In this document: in pieces, positions 21,701-32,300 of the stretch
Layout: every line of letters starts with the position of its first letter
Position numbering within the stretch: position 1 is the first letter of the stretch
NCBI RefSeq assembly: GCF_000313135.1
Contig: NW_004457268.1
Location: 628,319 to 692,318 of the forward strand
Length of the DNA stretch: 64,000 nt
DNA from: Acanthamoeba castellanii str. Neff
Taxonomy: Eukaryota; Discosea; Longamoebia; Acanthamoebidae
Direction of reading: 5' to 3'
Program-made: the position numbers and the translations under genes
The notes under the pieces: model-generated
Told to the model about the DNA's origin: nothing
What the model saw: only the letters and a program-made list of their open reading frames with translations
The model's database searches: none

Positions 21701-24545
21701 ACCTCCCGCCTAAAGGTAACCCGCGTCTCTTTTCAAGCACGGTTGCCGTCGTTCTTCTACAGCTTACCACACACGCACGACACGCACGACACACGCACAG
21801 TCGAGAAGCGCAATTTGGGACCGGAGTCTGAACAAGACGACGGCGTCTCTTCGGTAGGCAGTAGCATTACTTCTGTTTTCATGACTGACTACTGGCCAGA
21901 GGGCGCTAATTTTCGTGCGCGCCGGAACAGGGTGGGAAGTTGAATGTCCCGTTCGGAGGGCTGGTGAGCATGCGGCAAGTGGTCAACGTATCTTGCGGGT
22001 GGAACCACTGCGCAGCTTTGACCGGTACACGCACATGTCCACCGCCACACGCACCACCACACACGCACATGCACCAAAGCCGTACAATTTGTGACTCACG
22101 TTGGGGGGGGGCTGTGTGCTGACAACGCAGAAAATGGGCATGTGTACACCTGGGGGCGGAACGGCTCGGGCGAGCTCGGGCACGGCGACAAGAGCGGCGT
22201 GCCGCAGCTGCACCCCAAGCAAGTGATCTTCTTCAAGTCCAAGTGCGTGAAGGAGGTCGTGTGTGGCGGTGAGCACACGCTTGCCAGGACCGGTACGACT
22301 CTCTGTGTGTGTCGTGTCGTGCGGCGTGTGTGTCGTTATGTGCCGTGTGTGTCGTACCGAGTGTTTATCTAACATTTCCTTATTGCAGAGAGTGGCAGCG
22401 TGTACGGGTGGGGTAATGGGCGCATTGGTCAGCTGGGCCTGGGCGACCGCACCCTGCACTGGCTTCCCGTCCCCATCAAAACGCTGCGCAAGATGCATGT
22501 CACCCAGCTCGCTGCGGGCTACGCCCACACCATCGTCGTCCTCAGTACATTCACCCCCTTGCTCCCCTTCCCGCAACGTTTGTGGAATTTGAGGCAGCGG
22601 CGTTCTGACGCACCGTACATTCCGCAGAGTCTGGCGAAGTGATGGTCTTTGGTGGCGGGGAGGTGGGGCAGCTGGGCACGGGCATGCGGAAGGATCTCCT
22701 CGTGCCCACCAAGCTGCAGGCCATGCCCAGCATCGTCCAGGCCGCGTGCGGCTACTGCCACACGGCCCTGCTCACCGAAGCGGGCGAGGTCTACACCTGC
22801 GGCAGCGCCATGTCCGGCCAGCTCGGCCACGTACGCGTGCCACACATACCGTTCATTCATTCATTCCCTCGCCGCTCCCGCGGCCGCTTTCGGTCAACTA
22901 AGATCTTATATTTCCTGCCCTGTGACGAACCACAGGCCGACAATTTGCAGAACGACCGGCTGGCGCCGAAGATGGTGGAGGGCTTGAACGGCAAGCGGAT
23001 CCGGTTCATCGCCTGCGGCTCGTTCCACACGATCGCGATCACAGGTGGACTCTCTATCACGCCGGCTAATCACTGTGCCGTTTTGCCGCTTGCACCATTC
23101 TCACCCGCACGGCACACACCAGATTTGGACAACGTGTATACATGGGGCGGTGTACAGGGAACAGACTCAGATGGTGCCATGCGACAGGAGCGGAAAGCAG
23201 CCATCCTCAAACGGTTCACACTCTCTCTTCATCGTACTTTGTGATATTATACTATCTTTGTATTAATACTTATACTTATATGTTGGTAACATATCAGAGT
23301 CACGCCCTCAATCGTCAAGGGCCTGATGGGCAAGCGAATTTCTCTGGTCTCGTGCGGACACGCGCACTCTGTGGCCACCACCATGGACGGCGAGGTACAC
23401 CCGCGCGACTCGCATGATCACCTCATCTTCCTCCTCACCCTCGCACTCGGTCTGGCGCCGCGCAGGTCTACGTGTGGAGCAGCACAGGGTCGCTTCAGCC
23501 ACCACTCCTGCTCCGAGGCAGCGGACTCAGCAGTACAACCCCCGCCCAACACGAATAATAAAACTGATAATGATAATTAGAAATTAATTATTATATTTAT
23601 TATAATGATAATAATAATATCTCTCTTTTGCGTGGCAGCGGCAGCGGCGAGTGGAACGACCGAGGCTCCGTTGCTGGTGTCGGCCATCCCCGATGGCCAG
23701 GACGCCAAGAGCAAGCCCGTGGTGAAGCACGCGGCGGCGGGCGAGGAGTTCACCCTCGTCGTCACCGAAAACGGCCTTCTCTATTCCTGGGGCTCCGGCG
23801 CCTTCGGCCAGGTACTCCTCTCGGCCTGCCCGCACTCCGATCTCGCCACACACACTAACTTGCGTCGTGCGTCGTATTGTGTCGTGTCGTGCGTGTGTGC
23901 GGTGGTGCGTGTGCGCAGTTGGGCCTTGGGGACCAGGGCGATCGAGCAGAGATCGTGCAGGTGGCCAAATCGGAGGAGAGCCGTCGCAGGAGCGTGAGTC
24001 CCTACGGCGATTCTCTGCATTCCAATCGTACTCCTCCTCCCCCCCCCACGCCTCGCACGTTTGCACGAAGGAGTGGTGATTCTCAATGTTCGGTCGCCCG
24101 ACCACACAGGACTGACCTACGGCCAGAATGTGCTGGAGAACACGCTGCGCTCGCACTGGGAGCAGTTCAACTCGTCGACCATTTTGACCAAGTGCGCTCA
24201 CTACCAGAACTGGGTCGCCGCCGCCGTTGTACGTTGGCGCCCACACGTGGTCGACCAGACACGCCTTTAGTCGCGATGATGATGATGATATGAGGGCGAA
24301 CTTACCACGACCCCTGCGCGCCTGTAGGTCTATGAGATGCTGAACAGTTGGTCGGAGTCGATCGACTGCGAGCTGCGGGCAATTCGCGCCCAGGCCGAGC
24401 ACCACCGGGCGCACTTCACCTTCGAGGAGGCGCGCGGCCACGAGATGGACTCCGTGTTCGGTGTCCTCAAGGCCATCTTCGCCCAGAAGAGCGAAACCAG
24501 AAAGTCCAAACTGCTGATGCAGGTATGTGTCATTGTGTGTGTTGG

Positions 24546-24587
<42 letters not shown>

Positions 24588-25651
24588 TGTCATGCGTGTG
24601 CGGTGCACTCATACGCTGCGGTCGACAGGTGCTGTGGTATTGGCACGAGCGCGGGCTGGAGGTGGGGCCGCTGGAGGGCTTCCTGCTGGCGAACCTGGGC
24701 GTGGCGGGGAAGGCCCTCGCCTGGATCATGCAGGAGGCACACACCGGAGCCGAGCTTCCATTTGCCGGTCTGCCCTTCCAGCGCACCTTCTACGAGACCA
24801 TCACCCGCCTCCGCATCACTCGCCTCCAAGAACTTCGCGGTACAATTTCATTTATTTATTATTTATTAAGAACTTATTTGTTTATCTTATTTTATCTTAT
24901 CTTATCTTATTTGTTTATTTTTGATGGCCGTTGGATGGGCAGGGTCGACAAGCCAAGCGGGAGCGGGTGACCAGCAGCTCTCGGAGGAGTCGCTGTGGCA
25001 ACAGATCACGGTTCGTGGCTCCTTCCCTTCGTCGGATCGTTTGTCCCAGTTGGTGGTGATGGTGGCCCGTGCAGTACACTGCATTGACACACGCACGCGC
25101 ACGCGCACCACCAACACTCGTCCACGCACAGGCCACCATCACGACCAACTGGGACAAACGATCCAAGATCACAATTCCCTCGACATCGCTCCCCGCGCTC
25201 CCGGCCGGCCGGAACGTGGACGACCAGGTCAGGCCCTTCCTCCGCCTCCTAGGTTTTATCACATCCAGGTGTCCCAACCATTGCTGAAAACGTGTGTGTG
25301 TGCCGTGTGTCGTGTGCAGGAGCTGCTGGTGTTTTCGTGCGACAAGAACCACATATGGACGCGCCAGGTGTTCTTCGAAACGATCCTCCCCAAGTTCAAG
25401 ACCCTCATCGCATCTCTGCCCGTCGATCTCTCCATCACCGCCCAATTCCTCCTCGCCGAATACCACCTCGTAACTCCTCCCTCTCACATGCGTGTGCGTG
25501 GTGCGTGTGTGTGTCATGGCGGAACTAATCACGAACGTTCTCGGCAGAAACGATGCGAGTCGCTTGTCCGCTGTGCGTGTTCAACACTCTCGCCGCCGAG
25601 CAGAACGCGCACGCGGGAGCTGCCACGTCCATCAGGCCCTGGGTTGAATGA
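17132..25651 (+). CDS. giant RCC1-repeat protein with long N-terminal region
   Basis: An 8.5-kb gene with more than 25 exons. The N-terminus MSRLAAGAALGGSLSSMGSL leads to a Ser-rich stretch and beta-strand-like pieces (FLVFRYVDEGGVPIVRQLLW, VTGDSTVVLIPVYFLM, GLIATAAGKVHFVDFIQQKE), suggesting a propeller. Helical segments follow (ENIFYSLIGKGLEKSEAESF, YETAADKYFELGKYQRAFE, FRLFLRENEDYDPKTALELL). DFIELFLTTLLMLNHRRKRN (about 21640) links to an RCC1 array from about 21950: CGWNHCAALT, VYTWGRNGSGELGHGDK, VYGWGNGRIGQLGLGDR, VMVFGGGEVGQLGTGM, VYTCGSAMSGQLGH, VYTWGG, then LLYSWGSGAFGQ and LGLGDQGDRAEIVQ near 23930. After it come helical exons (VYEMLNSWSESIDCELRAIR, VLWYWHERGLEVGPLEGFLL) and a last exon with CPLC ending at 25651. 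RCC1 propellers bind proteins or act as GTPase exchange factors; this protein's role is unknown. One base seems to be missing near 17752. Confidence 0.7.
18734..18761. repeat. (CA)n in an intron
   Basis: About fourteen CA units, preceded by five CCACACACG-type units, in an intron of the giant RCC1 gene just before an AG acceptor. Confidence 0.95.
21503..21561. repeat. (CCA)n in an intron
   Basis: About twenty CCA units in the giant RCC1 gene. Placed in an intron because the flanking exons (SLELTDAHNPNAEVL and GNKEWAKGPEDFIELFL) need splicing across it; if retained it would encode polyhistidine or polythreonine. Confidence 0.9.
24547..24586. repeat. (TG)n in an intron
   Basis: Twenty TG units close behind the GTATGTG donor of a giant RCC1 gene intron. 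Confidence 0.95.
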
Positions 25652-25907
25652 TGGGTTTCGTTTCGCGTATAATTCATCAAGACCTGTAAAACATCATCAT
25701 TTCGGGGGTATGCGTCATCTTTCCCTCGCTGTCTTGCCTCCACTCAACTCAAGCAGAACAGAACAACAAAAAGTGACAGGTGTTGGTAGATTGAAACTCT
25801 CTATTGCTGTGAGTGGTACATGTGTGTTGATGAAAGACAAAATGAATGGAGCCTTGTTGTGGCTGGAGGCAAAAATTGAAAGTAGTGACTGCTGCTGTCA
25901 TCGACTC

Positions 25908-26951
25908 TTAGTTGAGGAGGTCGTAGACCGAGGACCTCGCGGCCTGCTGGTGGGCGGCGTGAGGAAGGTGGTCGATGGCGGTGGACTCTCTTTCGTCGTC
26001 GTCGCTGTTGAGTCCAGGCCACTCATCTCTTTGGTTCTGGTGGTGGTAGTGACCTTGTTGTACAGGCGAGGCGGCGTGCTGGCCGTCTTCGGCCTCATCA
26101 GGGAGAGGAGGAGTGCAGCCGGGCGACAATCCAAGCCTGAGCACCTGCTGCCTCATCACCTTCTTCATCACCCTGGCGTGCCTGATGCCGCACGCATTGC
26201 ACAAACTGCGCACACACGCACCGCGTAAGACCGCTGTGGCATCGCAGAAACTCTGGGGTTCGGGTTAGGGTCAACGTACGTCGACACACCCAGCGGGCCA
26301 CGTCTCCATTGGGCTGATGAACGAAAGAAAGAAAGAAAGAAAGAAAGGAGTTGATGGGTGAGCACGATCGCTTCCGTGTGCGACCACGAGAGGCTGAAGC
26401 GCACCTGTGTCTCTCCTGCCGCACTCGAGGCAGGCCTTGTCTGGCCTCACGCGGTTGGACGGCCTGTGCTTCTTGAAGCCCCTCCCGGCTTCACTGTCCT
26501 CACCTGTTGCAGCGGCAGGCGCGGTTGCCGCCTCGCTCGTCTCAGATGTTTGGTCGGGGAAGGCCCCACCAGGGACCAGTGCGGGCTCCTGCAACTGGTA
26601 GGCCCTGCAGAGCTGGTGAATGCAGCCGCTCATGTCCTCCAGACTCCTGGAGAAGAGCCCGTAGTCGGCCTCGCTCAGTCCCGGCCCGATGCTTGCTGCC
26701 ATGCTCATGCGCGCCAGCTTGTCCGCAGTCATCGCCAACTGCCGCATACAACAAGACACCATCATCAGAGAGGGCGGTGGTTGAGGGGGCAGTTGCAAGG
26801 CAGTGCGCACATTCCTGAGGACGAGGCGCCTCTCGAGCTCCACATAGTCGCCGTTGTTGGGGCGGTGATGATCACCTTCTTGGTGAGGCGTGGAGGACCC
26901 ATCGTGAGTTGGAGTAGGATCGGTCTGGGTCACGCCTTGGGCGTCATCCAT
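25908..26951 (-). CDS. GATA-type zinc-finger transcription factor
   Basis: Nuclear DNA-binding protein of 292 residues encoded by three exons (26951-26405, 26313-26280, 26205-25908), all with GT...AG introns. Exon 1 has a helical region (MRQLAMTADKLARMSMAAS, SLEDMSGCIHQLCRAYQL), an acidic/Ala linker, a basic patch (GFKKHRPSNRVRPDK), then the first Cys pair in ACLECGRRDT. The 34-nt exon 2 supplies AQWRRGPLGVST, and exon 3 opens LCNACGIRHARVMKKVMRQ. Together they give C-x2-C, the W-R-x-G-P core, C-N-A-C-G and the basic tail of a single GATA finger. The C-terminus is His/Gln/Asp-rich. The exon 2 splice is confirmed by the motif match. The divergent neighbour is a BTB gene. Confidence 0.92.
26323..26347. 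repeat. (GAAA)n in an intron
   Basis: Six GAAA units in the first intron of the GATA-factor gene, just upstream (on the gene strand) of the exon 2 acceptor, where the minus strand reads as a TTTC polypyrimidine tract. Confidence 0.9.
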
Positions 26952-27608
26952 GAGGAAAAGGAGAAAGGCTCAAAGGGACTATAAAGGCTCAAGCAGGATG
27001 CTTCTTCTTGGTAGCCTAGACTGCTCGTGTGTATGTGCGGGTGTGTCGATTGTAGTGTGGTAGAGTACTGGTCTGGTCTGGCTGGTCGCCTTCATCGTTG
27101 TCACCACCTGGCCAGGATAGAGCTCCTTGTCACAGTAGAGGCCATGAGATAGTGAGCCTGGGCACACCTATCTCAGCTCACCACCTACAGGGTTCTGGAG
27201 CGCACGCGGGGTGGGCCTGGCTGAAGTCCCATCGGCCCTCTAACCTCACACAGACCCTGGCCTAGATAAGAGCCCAGATCACTGGGGGTATCTCTATCTA
27301 CCTGGACCCCCTGGCACCGCCTTTGTCTTCTTCATCGTCTCCATCAATCGCCTCGAGCGCTCTATCTAAGCGCCACTCGATGCCAGTTCCTCTGTTCTCC
27401 CTCAGCACCATCCAACGCTCTGCCTTGCGATGCCCCTTCACTTCGCCTCTGGCCTGCTGAAATTTCCTCTGTACGGCCGCGTGGTAAGTTGGCTCCTGAA
27501 CAAATCAGATTAATGATTTCAATTAATTGTTGAGACAAAGACAGAGGAGCCAGAAGTAGTACACAAATAATCATCGAATATAAAGTATAGATAAAGAAAG
27601 ACGGGGAG
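26952..27608. promoter_or_regulatory. upstream region between GATA-factor and BTB genes
   Basis: A 657-bp spacer separating two divergent starts. No coding signal. It contains several TATCT/AGATA words (for example near 27168, 27262 and 27290 to 27366), which match the GATA-factor core. Autoregulation by the neighbouring GATA protein is only a guess. Confidence 0.35.
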
Positions 27609-29222
27609 ATGCAACAGGAAGCCAACTCAGAAGACGTGGTGTGCCCGCTCTCGATCAGCCTCGTGCATGGGCAGGTGGATCGTACGTATTCGATTGGCAC
27701 GGGGGCGTGGTCAGCCACCAGCCGCAAGATTACTTCTCACAGCCAAGCCGACGCCTTCAAGGTGCCCCCTCCATCATCTGCACAAATTTGTACTACGTTT
27801 TTCTAATGGATGATGATTTGTTGTAGCGCGAGCAATGGGTGTCATTTGCCTCCACCAACAAGCTGTTGTGCTTTCGAATCGAGTACGCCAAGCCCGTGGA
27901 GCTGCTGAGCATTCGTGCCGCGGGCAACGCCTGGATGTCCAAGCGGCCCGGCCACCAGCTCGTACCCTCTCCTTCCCACCTCTCTGCAGATCATCACCAT
28001 GTGTGCCGCTCTCTTACACGCCACAACCGCACACGCACACGCACACGCACACGCACACGCACACGCACACGCACACATGCAGACGCTGTACGATGAAAAC
28101 ATGGCCATCATTGCGGAGACGTGCGTGCACAGCGACGACGACATCAACATGTACATGGAGGTGGTGCTCGAGCCCCAGGACAAGACCGCGGCGCACGGCA
28201 AGGTGTTCTACCTCGAGGAGAAGCACGACCTGTGCATCCTGCGCAACTACAACGTCGTGGCGCGTCCCTTCCGGCCCGCGATCCCCAAGGGCGCCATCAT
28301 GGACGACGTCCACTCGCTCTTCAACAACAAGGAGCTGAGCGACCTCACGGTCGTGGTCGAGGGCAAGCCCATCTACTGCAACCGGGCCATGCTCGCCGTG
28401 CGCTGCCCCGTGTTCAAGGCCATGCTCTACGGCCCGATGAGGAGGGCCAGCAGAAGACGATCTCGATCCCCGAGGCTCGCCACGAGGTCTTCCTGCGGCT
28501 CATCGGTGCGCCACCCGCTACCATTTTCGTGTGCCGTGTGTCGTGTGCCGTGTGTCGTGTCGTTTGTGGTGTGCGGTCGCGCGTGCGGTTGTCATTTGCT
28601 AATCGATGTGAGAGCATGCAGAATACCTTTACACGGACGATATTCGTTCTGAGTTGGAGGCCGACGCCTACGTCGAGCTGCTCATGCTCGGCGAACAATA
28701 CAATCTACCGCGTTTGAAGGGTATGTGGAACGATCCAATCATGTTTGGTTGGTGTTGTCCCTTCATGTGCTTCATGTGATGCGCGATCGATGTGTTTGCT
28801 CACGAAACACGAAACGGTGTGGATGGATGCACACGCCCAGCCATGTGCGGGGTGAAGCTGAAGCAGAGCATCAGCGTGAACAAGGTGTCGACGCTGCTCA
28901 TGACCGCCCACCGCCACAACTCGCAACAACTCAAGGACCTCTGCATCCAGTACATCTGCGAGCATCACAACGAGGTAGGGCCTCTCTCCCTCTCTCTCTA
29001 CCTCCCTCACACCAGATCTTGCTACGGCGTAGACATAGCAAGGACACACAACACACAACACACAACACACAACACACAACACACAACACACAACACACAA
29101 CACTAAACGTATCTGTGAACGAGCAGGTGGTCAAGAGCAAGGATTTCAAGGTGCTGGCCGAGGAGCCCGAGCTGCTGATGGAGGTGACGGTCAAGATATC
29201 GCTTGATGGCAAGAAAGTGTGA
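27609..29222 (+). CDS. BTB/POZ-domain protein (one-base frame break)
   Basis: The first exon starts MQQEANSEDVVCPLSISLVH; later exons carry REQWVSFASTNKLLCFRIEY and YMEVVLEPQDKTAAHGKVFY, a beta-rich N-terminal region. The BTB domain follows: HSLFNNKELSDLTVVVEGKP, YCNRAMLAVRCPVFKAMLYG, then after the break KTISIPEARHEVFLRLI, EYLYTDDI, AYVELLMLGEQYNLPRLKG and a BACK-like helix (LKDLCIQYICEHHNE). The last exon ends SLDGKKV. At about 28434 to 28440 the frame shifts: one extra G after GATG would restore an unbroken BTB, so a missing base in a short G run is the simplest explanation. Such proteins commonly serve as Cullin-3 adaptors; the partner here is unknown. Five GT...AG introns, one holding an ACACAAC array. 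Confidence 0.8.
28029..28077. repeat. (CACACG)n in an intron
   Basis: About eight hexamer units in the second intron of the BTB gene, ending at its CATGCAG acceptor. Confidence 0.9.
29044..29103. repeat. (ACACACA)n-type array in an intron
   Basis: About seven tandem units of roughly eight bases (ACACACAA) in the last intron of the BTB gene. No spacers, so not a CRISPR array. Confidence 0.95.
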
Positions 29223-29323
29223 GTGGGGCGTAGGCACACAAATACACAAAAGATGTACATACAGTTCAAACAACAACGGTTTTACTTCATTTGTATCACG
29301 ATGTAAAAAATTATTCTAATTCT

Positions 29324-29329
29324 AATAAA
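29324..29329 (+). terminator. poly(A) signal AATAAA for the BTB gene
   Basis: AATAAA about 100 bp after the stop of the BTB gene, inside an A/T-rich stretch between two convergent genes. Assigned by position and consensus. Confidence 0.4.
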
Positions 29330-29383
29330 TAATTATTCTTATTCTTATTTTTGAATTACGATACACTTTTGTCCCCCAACGGG

Positions 29384-32300
29384 TCAAGTGGCGTGGGCGA
29401 GAGGGTCATGGCCCAGCAGGTCGGCCAACATCTCGACCACCGAGGACATGGGCGGCCGCTTGTCGCGCTCGGCGCGCCAGCAGCGGGTCATCGTCTTGAT
29501 GAAGTCTGCGGGCTGGCAGTCGTTGGGGATCTGCGGTCGCTTGCCCTCGAGCACGTCGAGCGACACGCCCATGAAGTTGCGCCCGGCATAGGGCTCCTTG
29601 CGCGTCACCACCTGCCACATGATGATGCCGAACGAGAACACGTCGGCCCGCTCGTCGTACTTCTCCCCGCGGATGATCTCCGGCGCCGTCCAGCAGGGCG
29701 TGCCGCAGCGGGTCATCGTGGCGTTCTCCTCCTTGATGCGCGCGAACCCGAAGTCGGCCACCTTCACGTTCATGTTCTCGTCCACGAGCAGGTTGGAGGG
29801 CTTGAGGTCGCGATGTATGATGATCGGCCGCAGCGAGTGGAGGTAGTTGATGCCCAGCGCGGCGCCGTGGAGCAGCTTCAGCTTGTGCTTCCACGTGAGC
29901 TTGACGCCGTTGTTGGCCAGAATGTCCTTGAGGCTTCCCTGCTTCACGAACTCGGTCACGATGCACAGATTCGGCTTCTTCACGCAGGCGCCGATGAAGA
30001 GGACGATGTTGGGGTGGTGGAGCTCCGACAGGAAGGCCACCTCCGCGCGGAACTCGAGCATGCGCCGCTCGTCGAGCTTCTGCTTGATGAACCGCTTGAC
30101 TGCCACGTCGACGCCCTTCCACTTGCCGCGGTAGACCACGCCGTACGACCCGAGCCCGACCTGCCGGCCCACCTGGACCTCGTGCCAGTCGATGATCCAG
30201 CGGCACAGGTTGGCCGACGCCAGGCAGGTCGCCTCCTCCTCCCCCTCTTCCCTGTGGTGGCCAGTCTTTGAATCGCTGTGCCGGCGCCGACCCCGGCCAT
30301 CGGCCTCTTCCGCCGCCGCGTTGTCTGACAGGAGGCCAGCGAACTGACGTCCTTCGAGCTCCTCCACCTTGAACTCGTACAGCGCCATCGCTGCGTGTGC
30401 GGCGCGTGTGTCGTGTGTGCCGTGAGTGTCATGTGTGTCGTGCGTGTCGTGCCGTGCATTCTTTTACCTTTTGTCGACCTGCCGACGACATGCTTGCCCA
30501 GGCGTTGCGTGCGGGCCTTGGCGTCGGTCCCGGCGCCGCTGAGCTGGTCGTAGACGGAGCGGCTCAGCACCACCTGGCCGCCGTGGGCCATGGCCGTGAT
30601 CCGCGCCGCGGCGTCCACCACCGGCCCCCCGTAGTCCACCCGGCTCGTCATCGGGTCGCGCACCACCTTGGGCGACCCCGCGTGCAGGCCCATCCGCACC
30701 CGCAGGCCTTTGAACACCACCTGACGCTGCTGCCGCCGGTCATCTGCATCGAACACCACCCGGCCCGCGCCCGGGTGGCCCAGCAGCGCCTCGGGCCATC
30801 CGACCTTGAGCAGCGCCCGCTGCACGTCGGCGCACCAGGCCAGCGCGTCGGCGGCCCGCTGGAAGGCCACGCAGAACGAGCCCTCGCCGCCGCCGCCACA
30901 GCCGACGGCCTCGTAGCCGCAGTGCCGCTCGAGCGCGGCCCGCAGGATGTGGTTGTGCAGGATCGTGGCGTCGCGCATGGCCTCGGCGTCGAACTCCCAG
31001 AGCGAGGCCGCGCGGCTGACGTCCGTGCACACGATCGTAACGTCGCCCACCGGCGGCGGCAGCGGCGGCAGCGGCGGCGACGCCGATGACTTCACCAGGC
31101 CTGGGCCGAAGCGCGTCGGCGAGCCTCGGTCGGTATCGGACGAGTCGGCGCTGTAGCGGTCGTCGCTATCGTCGTACGACGCGGACGAGAGTCGGCACGT
31201 GGTGGTGGGCGACGACGGGCTGCCGAGGAGGGATGAGCGGAGCGAGCCGACTTCGTGGAGGGCGGCGAGGCGGGTCATGACCTCGAGGAAGGTCGGGCGC
31301 AGGGCCGGGTTCGAGTCCCAGCAGCTCGTCATCAGGTCTCGGTACTCCTCGGGCGCGTCATCACCTTCATCATCGTCATCGGCCCGCTCGGGCGTCGTCG
31401 GACGCGCGTTGTTCCGTATCACCGCCACAGCCACCGCCGTCGGCCTGCACACGACACACACACACACCACACACACACGGCACACACACAGCACACATTA
31501 GGTCGCAGCCGCACAAACTCGGTAATGTGTGCGGCGGTGCGTGTGTGCGTACGTCATGCCCTGGTAGGGTTCACGGCGGGTGAGGAGCTCCCACAGAATG
31601 ACGCCGAAGGAGTAGACGTCGGCCAGGGCGAAGTCGACGTCGGGTGACTCGGCCAGCACCTCGGGCGCCATCCAGTGCACGCTGCCCAGCGCGTCGCGTG
31701 CGCCGCTGCCGCGGTTGTTGTTCTGGTGGCGGTCGAGATCGGCCTTGAACTTGGTGAGACCAAAGTCGCTCACCTTGACGTTCCACTTGGCGTCGAGCAG
31801 CAGGTTGAGCGACTTGAGGTCGCGGTGCACGATGCCCGACGAGTGGAGGAAGTGCATGCCCTTGGCCGCCTGGTAGGCCATCTTGCCCTTGAGCGCGAAC
31901 TCGATGTCGCCTACCAGCTCGTTGTGCAGCAACTGGCCAGACAGTGCTGCGCATGAGTTTTTCGAACGACACGACACACGACACACGACACACGACGCAC
32001 GACACACGCACGACAAAAGAGACGTACGTCAAAGAGGGAGCCGAGGGCCATGAACTCCATGACGATGCACATCTTGGGCGGCTTGGTCGAGGCCGCCATG
32101 AAGAGCACCACGTTGGGGTGCCGCAACGCCGTCATCACCCGCACCTGCCCATCATCGTCATCAATAAACCAACAGACCAACCGACCAAAGAGGTTGGGGC
32201 GTAGGTACCTCGTCTTTGAAGGACTTCTCCATGTCTTTGGTGATCTTCTCGGAGGCCATCATTTTGACGGCCACCTCGGTGCCCTTCCACACGGCCTTGT

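Noticed and set aside
26262..26275. TTAGGG-like word, considered as telomeric repeat
   Set aside because: A single copy within a GATA-gene intron.
29044..29103. Regular short repeat array, considered as CRISPR
   Set aside because: Pure tandem units without spacers, inside a spliced eukaryotic gene.
29351..30271. 306-codon plus-strand frame over receptor A kinase 2
   Set aside because: Antisense to an intact kinase with HRD and DFG motifs; low-complexity His/Val/Leu content.
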